IMG/VR virus record: IMGVR_UViG_3300037011_000620
Span: 1-25,737 of that record
Length of the DNA: 25,737 nucleotides
Reading direction: 5' to 3' (one strand)
From: a virus
Below are positions 18,004-25,239 of the stretch, one piece after another; within the stretch, counting starts at the first letter, position 1, and each line of letters starts with the position of its first letter. A model generated the notes under the pieces. That model saw only the letters and a program-made list of their open reading frames with translations, ran no database searches and was not told the DNA's origin. A program made the translations under genes and the position numbers.

Positions 18004-18080
18004 TCTGCGAGGCTGGATTCGAACCAGCGGCCTCCCGCTTCCAGGGCGGGTCGTCTTTAACCGGACTGACTTACTCGCAG
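18004..18080 (-). tRNA. tRNA-Pro(UGG)-like with C33
   Basis: Acceptor CTGCGAG/CTCGCAG (C1-G72, typical of bacterial Pro), anticodon arm CCCGC-CCTGGAA-GCGGG, T-arm GCTGG-TTCGAAT-CCAGC, A73. Position 33 is C rather than the near-universal U, so decoding may be affected. Confidence 0.75.
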
Positions 18081-18101
18081 GTGATAATACTTATCTACAT
18101 G

Positions 18102-18177
18102 TCGGAATGAGAGGAATTGAACCTCCACGATGACCTCGCCCCAAACGAGGTGGCCTACCAGATTAGCCCACATTCCG
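18102..18177 (-). tRNA. tRNA-Pro(UGG)
   Basis: Acceptor CGGAATG/CATTCCG with C1-G72, D-arm GGCTAATCTGGTAGGCC close to bacterial Pro, anticodon arm CCTCG-TTTGGGG-CGAGG, T-loop TTCAATT, A73. The 18178-18240 spacer holds one hairpin (ACCG.CTT/AAG.CGGT) and no gene. Confidence 0.9.
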
Positions 18178-18240
18178 AAACTGGAACCGCCTTTATAAGA
18201 CGGTCCTAAACTCTCCTCCCACTCGTGGCGGGTGAGAATG

Positions 18241-18314
18241 CGATCACGACCGGATTCGAACCGGCATCCACTACCGTGACAGGGTAGGACATTAAGCCGT
18301 TATGCTACGTGACC
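18241..18314 (-). tRNA. tRNA-Asp(GUC)
   Basis: Acceptor GGTCACG/CGTGATC, anticodon arm CTACC-CTGTCAC-GGTAG, T-arm GCCGG-TTCGAAT-CCGGT, G73. First tRNA transcribed of the array. Confidence 0.93.
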
Positions 18315-18317
18315 ATA

Positions 18318-18378
18318 AGCGGTTTTTTCAAAACCTAAATCGTCCTGCGGGCACTAGTAGCCCTGGGTGGATAACCGC
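18318..18378 (-). other. Structured leader upstream of the tRNA array
   Basis: GCGGTT/AACCGC closes about 61 nt containing GGGC-TACTAGT-GCCC and GGTTTT/AAAACC hairpins. It lies between a -10 element and tRNA-Asp, so it would be in the 5' leader of the array transcript. It may be a decayed tRNA. Confidence 0.3.
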
Positions 18379-18405
18379 AAACCATGAAGCAAAGAACTAC
18401 CAATC

Positions 18406-18411
18406 ATTATA
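18406..18411 (-). promoter_or_regulatory. Possible -10 element (TATAAT) ahead of the tRNA array
   Basis: A perfect TATAAT lies just below gene 18427-18912. The expected -35 (ACGTTT) is poor, so strength or sigma type is uncertain. Confidence 0.4.
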
Positions 18412-18426
18412 CTATATTAGTGAAAT

Positions 18427-18912
18427 CTAAACGTTTTCTTGCTTTATGTTATGTCTTTTGTTCAATTCGATGGTCACATCCGCCTCGAACGTCTTGTTTT
18501 TCAAGGTTTCAGTAACAAAACCCTTTTTGTTATATGGACAAGAAATTCGCTCACACCGTAGTATGCACTCGGTGTCGATAAGCGGAGAAGCGTTATTAGG
18601 CGTCCAAGATTCGCAATAGAATCTGATAGTACCGATTACATCATACTCACTTGGGAGCTCGACATTGAAGTTTGGGTCGATACTGCCCTCGCCTCTCTGA
18701 CCCTTCTTCCTAAAACACGCATTTCCGTACTTCGGATGTAAAAACACTTTACTCGGGTACTGGAAACACGTAATGTAGTCCTCTAAATCGCACAGATGGA
18801 CATCATGATACTTCGGCCAACGGCCCCTCTTCGGGGTGTTCTTGATCTTCTTTCTGGCCTTGTCAATCTGAGCATCAGTGACGCGAACTCTTGGCTTACG
18901 TTCACGAGCCAT
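18427..18912 (-). CDS. Hypothetical protein (161 aa)
   Basis: The N-terminus is basic (MARERKPRVRVTDAQIDKAR), followed by a beta-rich domain with several cysteines (HLCDLEDYITC, ACFRKKGQRGEG, FYCESW, CILRCERISC). Paired cysteines suggest metal binding, but no known motif is complete. ATG 18912 follows GGAGG. No family is recognised. Confidence 0.75.
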   Translation of the reverse strand: MARERKPRVRVTDAQIDKARKKIKNTPKRGRWPKYHDVHLCDLEDYITCFQYPSKVFLHPKYGNACFRKKGQRGEGSIDPNFNVELPSEYDVIGTIRFYCESWTPNNASPLIDTECILRCERISCPYNKKGFVTETLKNKTFEADVTIELNKRHNIKQENV

Positions 18913-18933
18913 TATTACCTCCAGTTATCTTGC

Positions 18934-19245
18934 TTAGGAGCGGTGGGCGTAATACCAATCGCCACGGACGTACTCGACGTGATCCTTTGCATCCTTGAGG
19001 CCGATGTACTTGTCGTAGTTGACTTTGATGCAATAGTCTCGAACGGCCTTGATTGCGTTGATCTTGCCGCCCAATGCCGGGAACGACGAGATGATCTGAC
19101 GGACAGCCGCTTCGTGATTCACTTCCGAATTAGCAAGCTTTGCCGGGTCGAAAGTCGAAACGAAGTAAGAGCCGTTATTCTCGTCGTTCGGATCCACGAT
19201 GAGAAAGCCGTTGTTGATCTTGAATACGACAGCGACAGGATTCAT
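18934..19245 (-). CDS. Protein with a ribosomal L7/L12 C-terminal-like motif (103 aa)
   Basis: Residues 59-91 (GGKINAIKAVRDYC, then GLKDAKDHVE) match the helix-turn pattern of the L7/L12 C-terminal domain (KIxVIKxVR...GLKEAKDLVE), which in ribosomes recruits GTPase factors. The N-terminal half (MNPVAVVFKINNGFLIVDPN) is an unrelated beta region. The rest of L7/L12 is absent. It might contact translation factors or simply reuse the fold. ATG 19245 follows GAGGTG, with the promoter at 19270-19298. Confidence 0.75.
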   Translation of the reverse strand: MNPVAVVFKINNGFLIVDPNDENNGSYFVSTFDPAKLANSEVNHEAAVRQIISSFPALGGKINAIKAVRDYCIKVNYDKYIGLKDAKDHVEYVRGDWYYAHRS

Positions 19246-19269
19246 GTTCCACCTCTATTTAATAGAATC

Positions 19270-19298
19270 ATTATACCATACTCAGCAGTGATTGTACA
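19270..19298 (-). promoter_or_regulatory. Promoter for the L7/L12-like gene
   Basis: Minus strand AAACGA-TGTACA (19293-19298), 17-bp spacer, perfect TATAAT (19270-19275). The upstream gene's stop codon overlaps the flank of the -35. Confidence 0.68.
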
Positions 19299-19302
19299 TC
19301 GT

Positions 19303-19623
19303 TTATGCAGGCCCTGGAACCCTCGGAGGAGTGGGCGTTTGAGCTCTCATTTGAGCCATCGCAACAATTGTCTCAGCATCAACCCACGTAGGGTCGGGAT
19401 CTCCCAATCTGGAAAGTACTGCAACCCTTTGAGCACCCGGGTAAAAAACTGTCACTCGAGGGTGCCAATTCTTGCCCTTGTCGTTCCTAAACTGTACGGC
19501 TGTATACCAAACCGTGCTATTCGGAGAAATCTCCACGTCAAGCCACTTAAAGTGATAGTTAATACCAAGAACTATTTTAAGAGCCTTGTGGATCTGAAGA
19601 TGACTATACTTTTTGTTTGGCAT
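19303..19623 (-). CDS. Hypothetical protein (106 aa)
   Basis: The start is ATG 19623, which has GGAGG upstream; an earlier frame start has none. The protein begins MPNKKYSHLQIHKALKIVLG and has a beta-strand middle (FKWLDVEISPNSTVWYTAVQ) and a proline-rich tail (TPTPPRVPGPA). No motif is recognised. It overlaps the upstream gene by 20 nt. Confidence 0.72.
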   Translation of the reverse strand: MPNKKYSHLQIHKALKIVLGINYHFKWLDVEISPNSTVWYTAVQFRNDKGKNWHPRVTVFYPGAQRVAVLSRLGDPDPTWVDAETIVAMAQMRAQTPTPPRVPGPA

Positions 19624-19843
19624 TGAAAGCTGCCTCCGCCCTATGACGGCCAATTGCCCTGCGGTTGATTTCAATCATCTCGCCCTTTTCGTCATTCCAA
19701 ATCCAGATCTTCCATGTAGGAGGAACCCTTTTGACGCGCTCTTCTTTCTTGATAACTTCGATAGCATCAAAATCAGATTCTGCTTCTGTCTCCCAATTCA
19801 ATTGAGTTTGCGGAATGAAATACCAAACCTTCTTGAGCGTCAT
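19604..19843 (-). CDS. Small hypothetical protein (79 aa)
   Basis: ATG 19843 follows GGGAGG. The peptide starts MTLKKVWYFIPQTQLNWETE and later has TWKIWIWNDEKGE and a basic C-terminus. It looks like a small beta domain with regular Trp residues. Its first 71 nt are also the 3' end of the GIY-YIG gene in another frame, implying insertion of the endonuclease just upstream. Confidence 0.7.
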   Translation of the reverse strand: MTLKKVWYFIPQTQLNWETEAESDFDAIEVIKKEERVKRVPPTWKIWIWNDEKGEMIEINRRAIGRHRAEAAFNAKQKV

Positions 19844-20393
19844 AACATGCCTCCCGGATTGAAGAAATCTTACTTTTATGCGATTCACTAAGATTTTGTC
19901 TGTGCTTTTCAGAAAACTTCATTCCCATTCGTGCCGCACTTATTTTTCTTTTTGTTTTATTCGAACGTTTTATTCCAGTGAGAGCTTTACTTATTTTTTG
20001 TTTCTGTTCTTCCACGAGATGCTTACCAAACATAGGATGACCTTCGCCCATTAGCGTCTTACTTATTTTTCTTCGCGTTTGTTCGGATAAATCCCCTCCA
20101 GTGCCGCCTGGGTGAATGTTATAGCCAATCGCAGGATTTCTTGCATCATAAAACGCTATCCAAAATCTTTCTTTTCTACGTCGCTCTTCTTTATTCTGAT
20201 AACTATCAATTATGATTTTTATAAAAGTTTCTTCGCCCAGACGATTTAGATCAGATTTCAGTTCATTATTAGAACCAAAATAATGTGATTGACGCTTTCT
20301 AGTATTGGTTGAATAACCAACATAAATTCTACCATCAGCAAGATTAGTTGTTTTATAAATTATTCCATGTTTTCGATCAGGATTCATTTTCAT
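19773..20393 (-). CDS. GIY-YIG homing endonuclease with NUMOD3 repeats (206 aa)
   Basis: The core is HGIIYKTTNLADGRIYVGYS, followed by SHYFGSNNEL and KERFWIAFYDARNPAIGYNI (catalytic Glu region). Several NUMOD3-type repeats follow (LSEQTRRKISKTLMGEGHPM, EEQKQKISKALTG, SEKHRQNLSESHKSKIS). ATG 20393 has AAGGAT upstream; the second Met (20387) is also possible. It overlaps the DNA-ligase stop by 17 nt and the next gene by 71 nt, where its last residues are out-of-frame readings of that gene. It is related in plan to the GIY-YIG at 14603-15157. Confidence 0.87.
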   Translation of the reverse strand: MKMNPDRKHGIIYKTTNLADGRIYVGYSTNTRKRQSHYFGSNNELKSDLNRLGEETFIKIIIDSYQNKEERRRKERFWIAFYDARNPAIGYNIHPGGTGGDLSEQTRRKISKTLMGEGHPMFGKHLVEEQKQKISKALTGIKRSNKTKRKISAARMGMKFSEKHRQNLSESHKSKISSIREACYDAQEGLVFHSANSIELGDRSRI

Positions 20394-21339
20394 AATAAAT
20401 ACAATCCTTTTCGTTCTTATCCAACCGAAGACACAGGAAGCGCGGATGGCGGAACTTCCCAGTTTTCACAATCCTACTTTGTGCTTCAATCGTTATTACA
20501 GTGCCCATTTTGAGTTTATTTGCAGAAAAATCCGCTCGAATGTCGTCGGGCATCCCAGAGCATCGGCCAAGTTCTCGAAGCTTCCCATTTACGTATTGAC
20601 CGAATAATAGAGCACCACACCAACCGTTGGCCGCGAGGCGACTAATAGTGGCCTTATCGTCGCCCTTCTTTATTGTTTCAAGAGTTGCCGCCTGCAATCC
20701 CGTAACAACAACGTCATACGTAGCTACCGCTTTTACTTTTACCCATGCAGTTTTGTCCGTGTAAGGAGCCCGAACGTTCTTGAGGATGACACCTTCGCCA
20801 CCTGCCTTGAAAATGTCCTCGCAGAACTTCTTCTTGTCTTTTATTGTGCACAGCGGAAGCTTGAAGTACTTGCTCGTCTTCAAGTGATTGTACCATTCCT
20901 TGTACACAATCTCTTTTCGAACATGATAGGGAAGGTCGCGGACATCCTGACCCTTGTAAAAGATGACATCGAAGATGTAATAATCAACCCAGACACCAGA
21001 TTCAGCCTGACGCTTTACAGCCTCTTCCGGCAGGCAGCCCATAACGGTCGAGGTCGACATGCTGTCGATGCCCATCTTCATTTCGCCGTCAAACACTGTG
21101 CCTGCAAGCTCGGGAATCTTCCAGTTTGCCAAGTGCATCACATTTCCCGTCTTCTCAGTGAAAAGGTTCGTCTTCTTTGAAAGGCACCGGGAGTCGAACC
21201 GGTTGCTCTCCTTGAAGATGTGCATCTTGAAGCGCTCACCATCGAGCTTCTCTTCGGCCAAGTAGTTCTCGTTCGTCCAAAGGTCTTCCGTAAACTTGCC
21301 TCGGGCAACCTGTGGAGCAATCTGAGTGAGTTCTTTCAT
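20377..21339 (-). CDS. ATP-dependent DNA ligase (320 aa)
   Basis: The motifs are in order: motif I EEKLDGER with adenylated Lys31, motif III VFDGEM (82-87), IIIa FDVIF (123-127), motif IV GGEGVILKN (180-188) and motif V WVKVK (199-203). An OB-fold follows to the C-terminus. The length is that of a minimal phage ligase. It seals nicks during phage replication or repair. ATG 21339 follows GGAGGGG. The promoter at 21367-21395 drives it, and the GIY-YIG gene overlaps its end. Confidence 0.92.
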   Translation of the reverse strand: MKELTQIAPQVARGKFTEDLWTNENYLAEEKLDGERFKMHIFKESNRFDSRCLSKKTNLFTEKTGNVMHLANWKIPELAGTVFDGEMKMGIDSMSTSTVMGCLPEEAVKRQAESGVWVDYYIFDVIFYKGQDVRDLPYHVRKEIVYKEWYNHLKTSKYFKLPLCTIKDKKKFCEDIFKAGGEGVILKNVRAPYTDKTAWVKVKAVATYDVVVTGLQAATLETIKKGDDKATISRLAANGWCGALLFGQYVNGKLRELGRCSGMPDDIRADFSANKLKMGTVITIEAQSRIVKTGKFRHPRFLCLRLDKNEKDCIYYENES

Positions 21340-21366
21340 GCACGCCCCTCCGTATTTGATAAGACT

Positions 21367-21395
21367 ATTATACCCTATTGTGTGGTGATTGTACA
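21367..21395 (-). promoter_or_regulatory. Promoter for the DNA ligase gene
   Basis: Minus strand TGTACA (21390-21395), 17-bp spacer, perfect TATAAT (21367-21372). Confidence 0.68.
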
Positions 21396-21398
21396 GGA

Positions 21399-21566
21399 TT
21401 ATTTTAAAGGCGAGAGGATCTTCTTACACTTATTGCAAGTGGTCTCCCAAAGAGACTTTCTTTCAAGGAACGATGAATCAGCAGGAATAGGCTTTCCGCA
21501 TACGGCGGAGTTCGTACACTGATATGTTACAACGTGGATGACTTTGTCAATAGTCACTGTTTTCAT
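21399..21566 (-). CDS. Small zinc-ribbon protein (55 aa)
   Basis: ATG 21566 overlaps the TGA of the upstream gene (ATGA), so it is translationally coupled. It has CTNSAVC (residues 17-23) and CNKC (44-47), a four-cysteine knuckle pair. The start is MKTVTIDKVIHVVTYQ. The gene stop lies 3 nt before the DNA-ligase promoter -35. Function unknown. Confidence 0.68.
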   Translation of the reverse strand: MKTVTIDKVIHVVTYQCTNSAVCGKPIPADSSFLERKSLWETTCNKCKKILSPLK

Positions 21567-21850
21567 TTGGTCATTCGCTCTTTATATACATCGCCATTTT
21601 GTTCGATCTTTTTATTTTCATAAGCTGCCGCCACTCGCCTATAGAGTTCTAATTTAGCACATTCAAGAACACCAATTGCATCGTTTATTGCTGTATAATT
21701 TAGAGCAGCTCCTTCGAGATAATCATTTATGACCGACGTAATAACAAAATTCAATTCACCGGGAGAAGTAATTTCTCTAGTCTTTATGTCTAATCCTAAT
21801 CCGTTATGTTTAATTAGATGAGTTCTTCGCTCTTCTTTAATATATGGCAT
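21563..21850 (-). CDS. DUF6899-like phage protein (95 aa)
   Basis: The sequence has the pattern MPYIKEERR, GELNFVITSVINDYL, NYTAINDAIGVLECAKLELY and ENKKIEQNGDVY, which I recognise as a conserved small phage/bacterial family annotated DUF6899. Function unknown. ATG 21850 follows AAGGAG at good spacing. Confidence 0.8.
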   Translation of the reverse strand: MPYIKEERRTHLIKHNGLGLDIKTREITSPGELNFVITSVINDYLEGAALNYTAINDAIGVLECAKLELYRRVAAAYENKKIEQNGDVYKERMTK

Positions 21851-21862
21851 GCTAGCTCCTTT

Positions 21863-22759
21863 TTAAGCGTTGGCGTGGTGGGCTAAATACCCTATTCCAG
21901 ACTTTATACATACGGGACAAGCTGAGTGTTTCTTTCTCAACTCTTTCAAATTATCAAAATCAACTTCTCTAATATTACCGATAACATAATCGGGTGTATA
22001 CCTATCAGTGGCACAACACTGAACGACGTTGCTATATTCGTCTAAAACCAGTATGTCATACTGTGGGCAAACCCAATCGAGAGGCTGTCTCTTTTTAGTT
22101 TCTTCAAATACTCTGGGTATAAAATCATTGAGCTCTGGAAGAAGGTGTCCCTTTAACAATGGCATGGCAAGACCTGTAAGATGTGCCACGATGGGCTCAA
22201 ACCAAATTCCGAGTTTATCACAAAAGGCTCTTGCCGCCTCTATTTCAGGTCCGTTATGACTATACAGTTGAAAAACAAGAACAAATTTCACATTAGGCGT
22301 GAACCACTTAATAGATTCAACCATCATTTTAATATTATTGCAGATTGTATTGAAATCAAATCCATGTTGTTTGTCGTAACTAAGCTGGCTGAAACCAGGC
22401 ATAGAGAACTTAAGTTCCATCAAATTCGATAAAGCAAATTTGGGTATTTCCTTGGGCGTAGACGCATTTGTACTCAGCGAATACATAAAGCCTAAATCGG
22501 ACACGACCCGCATCATATCTTCAAACTGTGGATGTAAAAATGGTTCGCCCCAGCTATAAAGGCCAACATGCGTATTTCTAGAAATTATTCCCTTTTGACC
22601 AAGAAAAAGTAGACCGTCGTGAAAGTCTTTCGGTGATAGAAATCCTGCTTGACTCTTGTGAATATTTCCCAAAAGATTTCTGCTACCACTTGAGCAATAT
22701 TTACAAGCAGCATTACATACGCCAGAAATATCCCAATACAAAGTATGATAAGGATTCAT
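21863..22759 (-). CDS. Radical SAM/SPASM enzyme (298 aa)
   Basis: The radical SAM motif CNAACKYC (Cys15, Cys19, Cys22) binds the [4Fe-4S] cluster that cleaves S-adenosylmethionine. The barrel includes GLYSWGEPFLHP and SLSTNAS. C-terminal cysteines (DWVCPQYD, VVQCCATDR, SACPVCIKSG) indicate a SPASM-type auxiliary-cluster domain. Members modify peptides or other small substrates; the target is unknown. The ATG directly follows the TAA of the upstream gene. The window holds a second, atypical member at 13348-14094. Confidence 0.87.
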   Translation of the reverse strand: MNPYHTLYWDISGVCNAACKYCSSGSRNLLGNIHKSQAGFLSPKDFHDGLLFLGQKGIISRNTHVGLYSWGEPFLHPQFEDMMRVVSDLGFMYSLSTNASTPKEIPKFALSNLMELKFSMPGFSQLSYDKQHGFDFNTICNNIKMMVESIKWFTPNVKFVLVFQLYSHNGPEIEAARAFCDKLGIWFEPIVAHLTGLAMPLLKGHLLPELNDFIPRVFEETKKRQPLDWVCPQYDILVLDEYSNVVQCCATDRYTPDYVIGNIREVDFDNLKELRKKHSACPVCIKSGIGYLAHHANA

Positions 22760-23212
22760 TTATACAACTCTAGCAATATTTTTAGCAATAGAACATAAAA
22801 AATCAGCAGCTTCAACATCCGTTCTAAAAAATTGATGACTGTGTACTTTAGCCCAAATCGACGGAAAATCACAATCACTAAATGCTAAAATCAGCTTACC
22901 TAAAGACCATGCTAAATACTGTTCCATGGGCGTACCCCAGCCTGGATTCGTCGCATTAACAATAATAACATCAGACTTAGCAATCTCCATCTTGTCCATC
23001 TGAACAACATAACCTCCAACGTCATCAAGCTGAACGCCCTTATCGTACCAGCGATTACAAGGATCTAAGATGTTAAAATGAACAAAAACACGATTGTCGG
23101 GAGACTGTTGCCATCGCAGTAATCGCTCTTTTATTTCGTCTCTCCATCCTGTTGCCTGTTCTTTACCAAGATACATTGGGCCGCTAAGATACACAGTGAT
23201 TGATTTAGACAT
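22760..23212 (-). CDS. Nucleoside 2-deoxyribosyltransferase-like protein (150 aa)
   Basis: The fold signature is VYLSGPM (7-13), a DP near 50, the acidic MDKMEIAKSDVIIVNA (72-87) and GWGTPMEQYLAWSLGK (91-106). Glu97 fits the nucleophile position of the NDT family, which exchanges bases on deoxyribosides or hydrolyses them. A role in phage nucleotide metabolism or modified-base handling is inference. ATG 23212 overlaps the previous stop by 8 nt and follows AAAAGG. Confidence 0.77.
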   Translation of the reverse strand: MSKSITVYLSGPMYLGKEQATGWRDEIKERLLRWQQSPDNRVFVHFNILDPCNRWYDKGVQLDDVGGYVVQMDKMEIAKSDVIIVNATNPGWGTPMEQYLAWSLGKLILAFSDCDFPSIWAKVHSHQFFRTDVEAADFLCSIAKNIARVV

Positions 23213-23438
23213 GCCTTTTATTTCTCCTGAAAAGTTTCATTTCTACAATTTCGTTCCTAAGTCTAGTATACCACGGCTTATCAGTATAAAGCGATGGGTC
23301 ATTGAATTTGTGAGAATTCTTGACTGTGCCATAGTAATTGGCGAATAACGTGATTTCTACATTTGCTTCTGGCGGGAGAGGACATTCCTGGAGAGTTCGA
23401 TAAGCCCACGCTGGTTTTTCACGACCGCTCATTATCAT
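23205..23438 (-). CDS. Small hypothetical protein (77 aa)
   Basis: ATG 23438 follows GGAGG at 5 nt. The protein starts MIMSGREKPAWAYRTLQECP and ends with a basic helix (EIVEMKLFRRNKRHV). No motif is visible. It is tightly packed with the downstream transferase gene. Confidence 0.7.
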   Translation of the reverse strand: MIMSGREKPAWAYRTLQECPLPPEANVEITLFANYYGTVKNSHKFNDPSLYTDKPWYTRLRNEIVEMKLFRRNKRHV

Positions 23439-23450
23439 GCTAACCTCCGA

Positions 23451-23720
23451 TTAGTGAATAGCTGCCTTTATCTCTAAATCATCGATAGTATTGCCTTCAG
23501 ATAAAAATCCTGTCAACCATCTTTGATTGGGCTTGCCAATTTTGTACGTGTCTTTGTCGGTCATTACAATCTTCTTATCAAGATCTAGCCACAAAAGCGG
23601 AGCAAAATTAGTAAATCGTCCGTCTACAAAGCCTCGTATAACAGGCACAATAGGAGCAAATTCATCGAGAATTGCTATTTGGCCTACAAACCAGTTTTCT
23701 AAAGTTTTATGTTCTGTCAT
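23451..23720 (-). CDS. Hypothetical protein (89 aa)
   Basis: ATG 23720 follows AGAGGA. The sequence (MTEHKTLENWFVGQIAILDE ... GRFTNFAPLLWLDLDKKIVM) looks like a small soluble beta-rich fold. No conserved catalytic residues are recognised. It shares one base with the stop of the membrane coiled-coil gene upstream. Confidence 0.72.
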   Translation of the reverse strand: MTEHKTLENWFVGQIAILDEFAPIVPVIRGFVDGRFTNFAPLLWLDLDKKIVMTDKDTYKIGKPNQRWLTGFLSEGNTIDDLEIKAAIH

Positions 23721-24217
23721 TAATTTCCTCTTTGTAAATAAGGGTTTGTCGACTGCACTTTGGGCAACGATCTTTCTGGCATCACATTTGATACATCCCC
23801 GTCCTGTTCTCTTCGTCTTTTTGCAGCTTCAGCTCTATAATATGCAATAGCTTCATCAATATCTTTTAAGTCTTTTTCAAGCGCAATTTTTTGTATTGAG
23901 ACCGCGTCGGGCATTTTTTTCCCTGAAAACTCTTTTTCAAGAGCCCACAACCGAGATTGAATATCTGACCTCTTCTCTTTCAATTCTAAAATCGAAACCT
24001 TACTTTCAAGATAAACGTTTGTTGCGACCTGCATTTGAAAAGCTTCTTTCACATGAACATCCTTTGGATATCGACTGTCTGCTTTTGTTATACCGCCCCA
24101 TATCATACCTCCTAAAACGACGGCGCTTATAATTGTCGCTATAATTTTTTGCGTTTTATTTAATAGCGGCTCTTTTAGTGGGGGTGGCAGCGATGGCTTT
24201 GCACTTTTTCTTGGCAT
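23720..24217 (-). CDS. Membrane-anchored coiled-coil protein (165 aa), spanin-like shape
   Basis: I chose ATG 24217 (AAGGTG upstream); the frame also extends to a TTG at 24259. The N-terminus is basic and proline rich (PRKSAKPSLPPPLKEP). One membrane helix follows (KIIATIISAVVLGGMIWGGI, about 23-42), then a long charged helix (SILELKEKRSDIQSRLWALE ... EAIAYYRAEAAKRRREQD). The N-in, helix-out layout resembles an inner-membrane spanin, but it is not beside the lysis genes and no outer partner is seen. The function is therefore open. Confidence 0.72.
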   Translation of the reverse strand: MPRKSAKPSLPPPLKEPLLNKTQKIIATIISAVVLGGMIWGGITKADSRYPKDVHVKEAFQMQVATNVYLESKVSILELKEKRSDIQSRLWALEKEFSGKKMPDAVSIQKIALEKDLKDIDEAIAYYRAEAAKRRREQDGDVSNVMPERSLPKVQSTNPYLQRGN

Positions 24218-24434
24218 TCTTTTCACCTTTTGCTTCGTTATAGAGAACTTGCAACTCAAATATCAAGCGCTGCCGAACCATATCATAGTAACTATGATCA
24301 AAATGCTTATTGTTGCATTTCTCGGGAAACATAGCAGCATAGAGGACAACAGAATTCTCGACAAACTTATCATAAAGGGTTTTAGCATATCTTGTAAACA
24401 ATTTATCAGTCTGATGCTGTGTAAGTGTCTTCAC
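24156..24434 (-). CDS. Hypothetical protein, GTG start (92 aa)
   Basis: The start is GTG 24434 with GAGGG 6 nt upstream; no ATG fits. It is a helical protein (KLFTRYAKTLYDKFVENSVV ... MVRQRLIFELQVLYNEAKGE) with a basic Lys/Ala-rich tail. It overlaps the next gene by 62 nt, unusually long for this window, where the basic tails of both proteins are encoded. Confidence 0.65.
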   Translation of the reverse strand: MKTLTQHQTDKLFTRYAKTLYDKFVENSVVLYAAMFPEKCNNKHFDHSYYDMVRQRLIFELQVLYNEAKGEKNAKKKCKAIAATPTKRAAIK

Positions 24435-24541
24435 CTGTTACCCTCTACCTTATAAATTAACAAGGCTTATTGATTAATTGTGCCAAAAGATATGTGCACA
24501 TCGCATCAACAAGCGATCCGGGCTGGCTTTCCGTCCACGAG

Positions 24542-24574
24542 TTAAAGTAAAAGGCCCACAAATAGTTTTCTCAT
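24542..24574 (-). pseudogene. Very short frame resembling the start of a signal peptide
   Basis: ATG 24574 has GAGG upstream and encodes MRKLFVGLLL before TAA. The hydrophobic start looks like a lipoprotein or signal sequence cut by a frameshift. Downstream to 24450 no frame continues. Otherwise the 24435-24584 gap holds only the leader of the GTG gene. Confidence 0.25.
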
Positions 24575-24584
24575 TTGTCTATCC

Positions 24585-25229
24585 TCACAGCGGTTTCTTA
24601 ATAACTCCAATACCCATCGCTTTCGACGGCATAATCTCTGGTAAGCCCGGGTATGAATTGTTGTCAATAAACTCCCAATACTCAAAATTGTTCTTGATTT
24701 CATTCCAAAATTGTGCCACCATACAACCATATTTTCTATGATATTCAGTATCTAAAATGTCATGAAAAGCAATATGGCCGCCCGGCTTCACAAACGGATA
24801 AAAATTATAGAAATCAGCTTTGACACCTTCATATTCATGATCGCCGTCAATAAATATAAAGTCGACTAGTGGACCGACTATATTCTTCACTTGCTCGATA
24901 TAAGCAGGATCATGCGAGTTTCCAGGAATCTCTTTTACATGTTTTGCATAAATCGTATGTGCATACACTTGATCTCTATATTCTCTCATAATATTCACTC
25001 CAGGCTCAATAGAATAATGAGTCCCATAATTAAAACTAAAATCGCAACAATATACAATACCATTATCATATTTCGAAACTATTTTTGCCCAAAGCAAAGC
25101 TGTTCCGCCAGTCCATGTTCCAATTTCAAGAATGCGCTCAAGACGCTCATTCTTAAGCAATTGCTGAAGCATAAGCAATTCGTATTTCTTCTGACCTACG
25201 GGCCAGTCAGGCGTGATGATTTCTCTCAT
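24585..25229 (-). CDS. Class I SAM-dependent methyltransferase, CmcI/Methyltransf_24-like (214 aa)
   Basis: The SAM site is ILEIGTWTGGTALLWA (33-48). VDFIFIDGDHEYEGVKADF (122-140) and GGHIAFHDIL follow, matching small-molecule or sugar O-methyltransferases of the cephalosporin-hydroxylase/Methyltransf_24 group. Asp and His residues near 128-131 suggest a metal-assisted mechanism. With FkbM and the third methyltransferase it may act on glycans, which is inference. ATG 25229 follows AAGGAG. Confidence 0.83.
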   Translation of the reverse strand: MREIITPDWPVGQKKYELLMLQQLLKNERLERILEIGTWTGGTALLWAKIVSKYDNGIVYCCDFSFNYGTHYSIEPGVNIMREYRDQVYAHTIYAKHVKEIPGNSHDPAYIEQVKNIVGPLVDFIFIDGDHEYEGVKADFYNFYPFVKPGGHIAFHDILDTEYHRKYGCMVAQFWNEIKNNFEYWEFIDNNSYPGLPEIMPSKAMGIGVIKKPL

Positions 25230-25239
25230 TAATTTCTCC

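Noticed and set aside
21180-21205. A T-arm-like sequence (CCGG-TTCGACT-CCCGG) inside the DNA ligase gene
   Set aside because: It encodes the ordinary ligase residues NRFDSRC. No acceptor, D or anticodon arm surrounds it, and the loop pairing is off by one base, so it is coincidence.
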